Positions 57,874-64,000 of a stretch of 64,000 bases of DNA are shown piece after piece. Position numbers and translations under genes: made by a program. The notes under the pieces were generated by a model. The model ran no database searches. It was not told the origin of the DNA and worked only from the letters and a program-made list of their open reading frames with translations. The stretch comes from Halomonas sp. (GTDB lineage Bacteria > Pseudomonadota > Gammaproteobacteria > Pseudomonadales > Halomonadaceae). The stretch is taken from assembly GCF_029263665.1 (NCBI RefSeq), contig NZ_JAJUFQ010000004.1, positions 1 through 64,000 of the forward strand, written 5' to 3'. Within the stretch, counting starts at the first letter, position 1. Each line of letters starts with the position of its first letter.

Positions 57874-59288
57874 GCATCCCCCTCAGTGAACCGCTTGACC
57901 CAGTGACGAAAGGCATCGCCCCGAGCCAGATAGTTGGCGAATTGATCAAGGCTGGCACAGGCCGGTGAAAGCAATACCGCATCGCCTGGTTCAGCAATCT
58001 CTCTTGCATGTTCCATGGCAGCATCAAGGGTATCCACCCTCGTCAGTGCAACATGCCCTTCCAGGGCCGAGCATAGCCGTTCGGCATCCTGGCCAAAGAC
58101 CACCGCCTCCCGTGCATATTGAGACAAAGGCTCGGCCAGAGGTCGGAAATCCGCCCCTTTGCCCACACCCCCAGCCAGCAGAATCAGGCGCCCATCAAGA
58201 GTCGGACCCAGACCAGCGATAGCCGCCAGGGTTGCCCCGACATTAGTCCCCTTGGAGTCATTGATCCAGGCAACACCATCGATGTCGGCAATCCATTCAC
58301 TGCGATGCGGAAGCCCGGCAAAGTGTTTCAAGACCTCCACCATGGTTTCAACAGGCAAACCCAGACGATGCCCCATCGCCATGGCTGCCAGAGCGTTGGC
58401 CTGGTGATGACGCCCCTTGAGTTTCATGCTGGAAACCGGCATCAAGCGTTCATTGCCATGGGCAAACCATAGCTGGCCATCGTGCCCGGCAATCCCCCAA
58501 TCATCGTCATTGGCAGGAGGCGACAGGGTAAAGCGCGATTGCGCCGGGAGCGGAGCCTTCGGCCATGTCATGTCGTCATCTGCATTGATCACGCCATGAG
58601 CCGCCCCTTTGAAAATTCTCAGTTTTGCATGGCGATAGCCCGCCATGTCGCCATGGCGATCCAGGTGGTCCTCACTGAGATTGAGAAATGCTGCCGTATC
58701 AGCAGCAAGACATGGTGTTGTCTCAAGCTGAAAGCTGGACAACTCGAGCACAAACAGCTCTGCCTCGGTATCTTCCAGCAGATCCAGCGCCGCCACCCCC
58801 AGATTACCGCCTACAGCCACCCGGCAACCGGCCTGTCTAGCCATTTCACCGACCAGAGTCGTCACTGTGGACTTGGCATTCGCTCCCGTAATGGCTGCAA
58901 TACGCCCTTGGCAAGCACGCCGGAACAAAGCGATCTCTCCGACCAGACGAGGTTCTCCTGTCTGCGGATTGATCTGGGCAAGCAAAGGTGCCAACACAGG
59001 ATGGTGGGGGTCGACGCCCGGACTTTGCACCACTTCAAAGGCATCATCCAGACTCAGCCCATCCAACGAGCCAAGACGCAGCGCAACATCTGGAAAATTG
59101 CGCAGAAAGTCATCAAGCCCAGGAGGTACATCCCGGGTATCGACGACCATGAAACGTCGTCCAATACGTTTGAGATGGCGACAAATGGCCATCCCGGAAA
59201 TACCAAGCCCCACGACGACCGTAGTGCCTGGCGGGACCCGGTAATCCTGGGGCAGGAAGGTATTAGGCAGGTCGCATTCGGCGGCCAT
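57870..59288 (-). CDS. murD: UDP-N-acetylmuramoyl-L-alanine-D-glutamate ligase
   Basis: 472 residues. The N-terminal UDP domain has TVVVGLGISGMAICRHL. The P-loop is ITGANAKSTVTTLVGEMA, in which an alanine replaces the glycine of GxNGKS, as in pseudomonads. The ligase domain has NDSKGTNVGATLAAI and LLAGGVGKGADF. It adds D-Glu to UDP-MurNAc-L-Ala. It follows mraY by 7 bases. Confidence 0.96.
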   Translation of the reverse strand: MAAECDLPNTFLPQDYRVPPGTTVVVGLGISGMAICRHLKRIGRRFMVVDTRDVPPGLDDFLRNFPDVALRLGSLDGLSLDDAFEVVQSPGVDPHHPVLAPLLAQINPQTGEPRLVGEIALFRRACQGRIAAITGANAKSTVTTLVGEMARQAGCRVAVGGNLGVAALDLLEDTEAELFVLELSSFQLETTPCLAADTAAFLNLSEDHLDRHGDMAGYRHAKLRIFKGAAHGVINADDDMTWPKAPLPAQSRFTLSPPANDDDWGIAGHDGQLWFAHGNERLMPVSSMKLKGRHHQANALAAMAMGHRLGLPVETMVEVLKHFAGLPHRSEWIADIDGVAWINDSKGTNVGATLAAIAGLGPTLDGRLILLAGGVGKGADFRPLAEPLSQYAREAVVFGQDAERLCSALEGHVALTRVDTLDAAMEHAREIAEPGDAVLLSPACASLDQFANYLARGDAFRHWVKRFTEGDA

Positions 59289-59295
59289 GACTACC

Positions 59296-60378
59296 TCAAC
59301 GGATCTTCAGTGTGGCCAATCCCATCAGGACCAATATCACAGTAATGATCCAGAAGCGTACAATGACCCGCGGCTCGGGCCAGCCTTTCAGCTCGAAATG
59401 ATGATGCAATGGGGCCATACGAAAAATGCGGCGCCCTGTCAGCTTGTAGGAACCCACCTGCAGGATGACCGAGATGGTTTCCATGACAAACACACCGCCC
59501 ATGATGAACAACACCACCTCCTGGCGGACAATCACCGCCACGACTCCCAAGGCTGCGCCTAACGCCAAGGCGCCGACATCTCCCATGAATACCTGAGCCG
59601 GATAGGTGTTGAACCACAGAAAACCAAGCCCTGCACCAGCAATGGCGGAACAGAACACCGCCAGTTCGCCGGAGCCGGGAATCAAAGGCATCTGTAGGTA
59701 TTCGGCAAATACCGAGTTGCCACTGGCATAAGCAAACACCGCCAGGCCCATGGCCACCATGACCGTCGGCATGATGGCAAGGCCATCAAGGCCATCAGTG
59801 AGATTGACCGCATTCGAGCTACCTACGATGACCAGATAGCTGAGAACGACGTAAAAAGCTCCCAGAGGCAGGACAAAATCCTTGAGAAGCGGCAGCGTCA
59901 AGCTGGTTTCCACCTCGGAAGCTGCTGTGGCATACAACACGACGGAAGCACTGAGACCAATCACCGACTGCCAGAAATACTTCCAGCGTGCCGGCAGACC
60001 TCGAGGATTCTTTTCCACCACCTTGCGGTAATCATCCACCCAGCCAATCGCGCCAAAGCCCAGGGTCACGATCAGTACGATCCAGACATAGTGATTACTC
60101 AGATCCCCCCACAGCAAGGTGCTCACTGCCATGGCCATCAGGATCATGGCGCCGCCCATGGTAGGCGTACCGGCCTTGGACAAGTGGGATTGCGGGCCAT
60201 CGTCACGCACCGCCTGACCTATCTGGCGCTCGACCAGACGACGAATCATCAACGGACCCAGCCAGAGGCACAGTACCAGTGCCGTGATTGTGGCCAGGAT
60301 CATCCGTAACGTAAGATAACCAAAGACGTTGAAGGCGCTCTGGTGCTGCGCCAGGAGTTCAGCCAGAAAAAGCAACAT
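59296..60378 (-). CDS. mraY: Phospho-MurNAc-pentapeptide transferase MraY
   Basis: 360 residues with ten membrane helices. Signatures are [51 protein letters not shown] and the HHH site [15 protein letters not shown]. It transfers phospho-MurNAc-pentapeptide to undecaprenyl phosphate to give lipid I. It lies 9 bases after murF. Confidence 0.98.
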   Translation of the reverse strand: MLLFLAELLAQHQSAFNVFGYLTLRMILATITALVLCLWLGPLMIRRLVERQIGQAVRDDGPQSHLSKAGTPTMGGAMILMAMAVSTLLWGDLSNHYVWIVLIVTLGFGAIGWVDDYRKVVEKNPRGLPARWKYFWQSVIGLSASVVLYATAASEVETSLTLPLLKDFVLPLGAFYVVLSYLVIVGSSNAVNLTDGLDGLAIMPTVMVAMGLAVFAYASGNSVFAEYLQMPLIPGSGELAVFCSAIAGAGLGFLWFNTYPAQVFMGDVGALALGAALGVVAVIVRQEVVLFIMGGVFVMETISVILQVGSYKLTGRRIFRMAPLHHHFELKGWPEPRVIVRFWIITVILVLMGLATLKIR

Positions 60379-60387
60379 GTATCAGTT

Positions 60388-61764
60388 TCACCTTGAAACA
60401 TCCGGCCGTAAGGCCGCCACGACGTGTTCCATTCCCGTGGCCCGTGAGCCTTTTACCAGCACGCTGGCATCCTTGGGAAGCTGGCTCAGCACATGACGGA
60501 TCATCGCCGCTTGATCAGAAAAATGGACTCCGCCTTCACCGAAGGCATGGCTCGCGATCTGCGCCGCGTCACCCAGAGTACCGAGAAATTCCACCCCTTG
60601 TTCCCGCGCATAGTGCCCGATTTCGGCATGCAGCCGGTCCGATTCGGCACCCAATTCGCCCATAGCGCCAAGCAGGCACCAATGAGGCCCTGGCAAGCTC
60701 ATCAGCGTATCGATGGCCGCCTTCATCGCTCCCGGGTTGGCATTATAGGTATCGTCAAGCACCCGAGCGCCATTCATGCCGTCGACGACTGTCAGCCGCC
60801 CTTTCATTGGAGCGACTTCACACAACCCGGCAACAATATGACTTTCGCTCACGCCCATGGCCAGTGCCGCTGATGCCGCCGCCAACGCATTCGCTACATT
60901 ATGGCGTCCCATCAACGGCAGTTGAACCCGTCCCAGAGAGCGATCATCAAAAGTCAGCGTGAAAGCATAGCGTCCGAAATCATCACAAGCCAGAGAGGAT
61001 GCCATGACACGGGCCTGTCTGGACAAGGAAAAATCCATCACCTCTCGAGGTGCCGCCAGACTCGACCATAGCGGGAAGAAGGCATCGTCTCGATTGAGCA
61101 CAGCGATACCGTTCTCCGACAGCCCGGCGAGGATTTCTGCCTTGGCCTGAGCGATACGCCCAAGACCACCGAATTCTCCCACATGGGCTCCGGTAACATT
61201 GGTGATTACCGCAACCTGTGGCTCAGCCAACTCCGTGGTCCAGGCAATCTCCCCGAGATGATTCGCGCCAAGTTCCACGACGGCCCGGCCGTGCTCTGGC
61301 TGCAGAGCCAGCAACGTCAAAGGGGCGCCGATGTCATTATTGAGATTCCCCTGGGTTGCTAGAATATCTCCTTCACGTGACAACAGCGTAGCAAGCATCT
61401 GCTTGACAGTTGTCTTGCCACTGTTGCCTGTCACTGCCACCAGAGGACCTCCCCAGGCACGACGACAAGCACGCCCCAGCAACCCCAGGGCCATGCGAGT
61501 ATCACCCACGACGAATTGAGGAAGAGGATCGTCTACTGGCCGCTCCACTACTGCAGCCACGGCCCCCGCCTCTCTTGCCTGGGCAAGAAAGTCATGAGCA
61601 TCAAAGTGCTCACCACGTAGCGCCACAAAAAGCGCACCTGTGGATAGCCGCCGCGTATCGGTGAGCACGGCACTTACCGGGGTTTGTGCATCAGCACCTT
61701 CGGGCAAGGCAAGCCCGAGAGCAGTAGCTATATCACTCAGGTTTTGCAGGCCAAGGATATTCAT
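60388..61764 (-). CDS. murF: UDP-MurNAc-tripeptide-D-Ala-D-Ala ligase
   Basis: 458 residues. P-loop VTGNSGKTTVKQMLATLL, VELGANHLGEIAWTTEL, NRDDAFFPLW, MGRHNVANALAA and DDTYNANPGAMKAAIDTL. It adds the D-Ala-D-Ala from DdlB. ATG 61764 overlaps the murE stop by one base (TGATG). Confidence 0.97.
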   Translation of the reverse strand: MNILGLQNLSDIATALGLALPEGADAQTPVSAVLTDTRRLSTGALFVALRGEHFDAHDFLAQAREAGAVAAVVERPVDDPLPQFVVGDTRMALGLLGRACRRAWGGPLVAVTGNSGKTTVKQMLATLLSREGDILATQGNLNNDIGAPLTLLALQPEHGRAVVELGANHLGEIAWTTELAEPQVAVITNVTGAHVGEFGGLGRIAQAKAEILAGLSENGIAVLNRDDAFFPLWSSLAAPREVMDFSLSRQARVMASSLACDDFGRYAFTLTFDDRSLGRVQLPLMGRHNVANALAAASAALAMGVSESHIVAGLCEVAPMKGRLTVVDGMNGARVLDDTYNANPGAMKAAIDTLMSLPGPHWCLLGAMGELGAESDRLHAEIGHYAREQGVEFLGTLGDAAQIASHAFGEGGVHFSDQAAMIRHVLSQLPKDASVLVKGSRATGMEHVVAALRPDVSR

Positions 61765-63281
61765 CAGCTATCACCTTCCCCACCCCTGCTGAGGGCTCTC
61801 TGCGCTTCGACCAAGTCCGAGAAGTCATGGCGCACCCCATGAATCTCCTGGTAGGTTTCATGGCCCTTGCCTGCGATCAGCACCACATCATCGCTTCCAG
61901 CTTCACGGATGGTGCGTTCGATCGCGACAGCACGTTCAGCAATATTCCAAGTACGCTCAAGGTCTCCCGCCGAAAGCCCGTCAAGCATGGCGGCCCGGAT
62001 GGTTTCAGGGTCTTCGCTACGCGGATTATCATCAGTAATCACTACTCTATCGGCATGCTTGGCTGCGACCTGCGCCATCAGTGGACGTTTGCCAGTATCG
62101 CGATCACCGCCACAACCGACCAGACACCACAACTTTCCCTTGCCCGGCAGATGCGCCTTCAGCCCCTGCAGGGCATTCTCCAAGGCATCCGGGGTGTGGG
62201 CGTAGTCAATCACGACCGTAGGAGCGGCCCCCGTTTCCTGCGTGACAGGCTGCATCCGGCCGGGGACCGGCGTCAGGGTCTCGGCAGCCGCGAACAAGGC
62301 ATCGAGCCGTGCCCCAAGGCCATAGAGAGCCGCCATGGCCAACAGGACATTATCCAGGTTGAATCGCCCCATCAGCGGCAGTACCAGAACTTTTTCACCT
62401 TCCGGGGTGGCAATCAGGGCGCGCTGGCCATCAAGATGAGGATTCCAGTCAAGCACCCGCAGGGATACGGATTCGCCTTCTCCAGTGGCCAATACACGCA
62501 CGTCCTTGGCCACCCCCGCCAACATCAGGCGCGCCAGGCTGTCGTCACCATTCACCACGGCCAGTTTCAGACCAGCCTGCTGAAACAGCTTTGCTTTGGC
62601 AGCGGCATAAGCTGCCATGCTGCCGTGATAGTCCAGATGATCTCGCGTCAGGTTGGTAAAGACTGCAGCGTCAAAGCGACAACCGGCAATACGCTCTTGA
62701 TCCAGTGCATGGGATGACACTTCCATGGCAACCCGGCAGATGCCTGCTTGCGCAAGCTCTCCAAGTTGACGCTGTAGTGCAAGGGCCTCTGGCGTTGTCA
62801 GCATGCCCTGCTGCAACCCACCGGGGCGACCATGTCCAAGGGTGCCAATGATTCCCGCATCGACACCCAAGGCAAGAGATAATTCGGCAATATAGTGAGT
62901 TACCGAACTTTTGCCATTGGTGCCAGTGACACCGATCAGCTCCATATTGTCGGGGACCTGATAGAGTTCACGAGCAAACTCGCCAAGCCTTTCACGCAAG
63001 CCGTCGAGCCATATCACTCGATCATCGCTGATGGATGGGTTCGCTCCTTCGGCTTCGGCCAGCACCATCACGACACCAGCGCTCAGGGTCTGGTGGATAT
63101 AGTCACGTCCATCGGCAGCCACCCCAGGAATGGCAATGAACACGCCGCCAGCATCCAGTTCACGGCTATCGGTAGTCAAAGTGGTGCTAGTCTGAACATC
63201 AAGCCTTTCAGGCAGCCGGCACTCAGGCCAGTACCGGGTCATCACGCTTACCAGATGTGCGACAGCTAGGGTCATGGTCAT
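61764..63281 (-). CDS. murE: UDP-MurNAc-L-Ala-D-Glu:meso-diaminopimelate ligase
   Basis: 505 residues. P-loop VTGTNGKSSVTHYIAEL, lysine-carbamate region LTRDHLDYHGSMAAYAAAK and the substrate motif DDNPRSEDP. The DNPR form is that of meso-DAP-adding enzymes, so the peptidoglycan is of the usual Gram-negative type. It lies 8 bases after ftsI. Confidence 0.97.
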   Translation of the reverse strand: MTMTLAVAHLVSVMTRYWPECRLPERLDVQTSTTLTTDSRELDAGGVFIAIPGVAADGRDYIHQTLSAGVVMVLAEAEGANPSISDDRVIWLDGLRERLGEFARELYQVPDNMELIGVTGTNGKSSVTHYIAELSLALGVDAGIIGTLGHGRPGGLQQGMLTTPEALALQRQLGELAQAGICRVAMEVSSHALDQERIAGCRFDAAVFTNLTRDHLDYHGSMAAYAAAKAKLFQQAGLKLAVVNGDDSLARLMLAGVAKDVRVLATGEGESVSLRVLDWNPHLDGQRALIATPEGEKVLVLPLMGRFNLDNVLLAMAALYGLGARLDALFAAAETLTPVPGRMQPVTQETGAAPTVVIDYAHTPDALENALQGLKAHLPGKGKLWCLVGCGGDRDTGKRPLMAQVAAKHADRVVITDDNPRSEDPETIRAAMLDGLSAGDLERTWNIAERAVAIERTIREAGSDDVVLIAGKGHETYQEIHGVRHDFSDLVEAQRALSRGGEGDS

Positions 63282-63289
63282 CAGCTTCC

Positions 63290-64000
63290 TTATTTCTTGC
63301 TGTCCTGCTCGGCCATCTCATCCAGACGGTCCGGCGGCACATCGAGAATACGCAGGGCATTACCGGCAATCCGAGCAAACACCGGAGCGGCAATGGCGCC
63401 TCCGTAATAGGCACCAGCCTTGGGGTTATCGATCATCACAACGGTGATGATACGCGGATCAGAGACTGGCGTAATGCCGACAAACAAGGAACGGTAAGAG
63501 CTCTTCTGATAACCGCCTGCCCCTGTCTTGCGTGCTGTACCACTCTTGCCTGCCACGCTATAACCCGGCACTACGGCGCGACGAATACCCTGCGGAGAAA
63601 CAACTTCATCCATCATGTGCAGCATGTCATCAGCCACGTCGCTGCGAATCACCTGCTCACCTTCTGATGGCGAATTCAGGCGCAGCAGCGAAGGTGGTAG
63701 CCTCTTGCCATGATTGGCAATGGCAGTATAAGCACTGGCCAATTGCAACGGAGAAACCGACAGGCCATAGCCATAGGACAGAGCGGCCCATTGGCTGCTC
63801 GACCACACTCTGGGTGACGGAACATTCCCCGTGGCTTCACCAGGAAAACCAGTGCCTGGCGCCTGACCAAAGCCCAGTGAACGATACTTGTCGGGAACCA
63901 CGGGCTCATCAAGCTGCAAGGTCAGCTTGGACATGCCGATATTGGAGGATTTGCGCAGAATACCGGCAAGGGTCAACTTGCCATTGTTGGACACATCACG
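63290..64000 (-). CDS. ftsI: Septal peptidoglycan transpeptidase FtsI (PBP3), C-terminal part
   Basis: The frame stays open to the window edge, so only the last about 236 residues are seen. They cover the transpeptidase domain from the SxN motif (KSSNIGMSK) through GFPGEATG and SYGYGLSVSPLQLASAYTAIAN to the KSG motif (VAGKSGTARK), and end at a lysine-rich tail. The SxxK serine lies outside the window. FtsI crosslinks septal peptidoglycan with FtsW and is the target of beta-lactams. The gene starts the dcw run seen here, followed by murE. Confidence 0.97.
   Translation of the reverse strand, partial: RDVSNNGKLTLAGILRKSSNIGMSKLTLQLDEPVVPDKYRSLGFGQAPGTGFPGEATGNVPSPRVWSSSQWAALSYGYGLSVSPLQLASAYTAIANHGKRLPPSLLRLNSPSEGEQVIRSDVADDMLHMMDEVVSPQGIRRAVVPGYSVAGKSGTARKTGAGGYQKSSYRSLFVGITPVSDPRIITVVMIDNPKAGAYYGGAIAAPVFARIAGNALRILDVPPDRLDEMAEQDSKK

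Overview
The window is a 64 kb piece of a gammaproteobacterial chromosome and is almost entirely housekeeping genes. Gene content and order fit the Oceanospirillales, most likely Halomonadaceae (Halomonas or a relative). Pointers are the ETF:ubiquinone oxidoreductase divergent from etfB, the block yceD-rpmF-plsX-fabD-fabG-acpP-fabF-pabC-mltG-tmk-holB without fabH, the rne-murB-LMW-PTP-kdsB-trm112-lpxK-msbA-comEC block, and the dcw cluster running into lpxC, secA, argJ and mutT. The genus is inferred from synteny and protein flavour; no database search was possible. I saw no rRNA, tRNA, CRISPR array, prophage or intact insertion sequence.

Layout. 1-7.1 kb: 5' part of etfB, divergent etfD, a DAACS-type symporter, an SseA-like sulfurtransferase and a UvrD-like helicase. 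7.1-18.1 kb: one long minus-strand series for fatty acid synthesis (yceD, rpmF, plsX, fabD, fabG, acpP, fabF), folate (pabC), peptidoglycan processing (mltG), dTMP synthesis (tmk) and DNA replication (holB, tatD), ending with DUF1285 and the helicase. 18.2-24 kb: Maf/YceF, SppA, a HAD phosphatase, an alpha/beta hydrolase-OsmC fusion, an HPP membrane protein and RluC. 24-28 kb: rne with a long leader and a strongly repetitive C-terminal region. 28-36 kb: murB, a low-molecular-weight phosphatase, kdsB, trm112, lpxK, msbA and comEC, that is, cell-envelope precursor synthesis and lipid A export. 36-42 kb: DUF2062, a GNAT gene next to a MITE-like element, a lolD-permease pair and the agmatine-to-putrescine pair aguA-aguB. 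42-64 kb: mutT-thiE fusion, argJ, secA, dciA, lpxC and the dcw cluster ftsZ-ftsA-ftsQ-ddlB-murC-murG-ftsW-murD-mraY-murF-murE-ftsI (ftsI incomplete at the window edge).

How the genes work together. Acyl-ACP made by the fab block supplies PlsX (phospholipid) and LpxC/LpxK (lipid A). KdsB and LpxK feed the lipid A-Kdo core that MsbA flips. The mur, ddl and mraY genes build the peptidoglycan precursor used by FtsW and FtsI under FtsZ/FtsA/FtsQ control. SecA exports proteins and the Lol pair releases lipoproteins to the outer membrane.

The most interesting non-routine signals are: (i) a small signal-peptide ORF directly upstream of secA ending in RRGPPLLA-stop, in the position of secM and resembling an arrest peptide; (ii) a near-perfect sigma70 promoter that would make the yceD mRNA leaderless; (iii) a consensus TATAAT in front of ftsA-ftsZ whose spacer is an inverted repeat; (iv) a 208 bp MITE with inverted ends and a CTAA target duplication lying exactly at the stop codon of a GNAT gene, the whole segment being flanked by a duplicated terminator; (v) a family of short degenerate tandem repeats at gene boundaries and inside lpxK, kdsB and rne.
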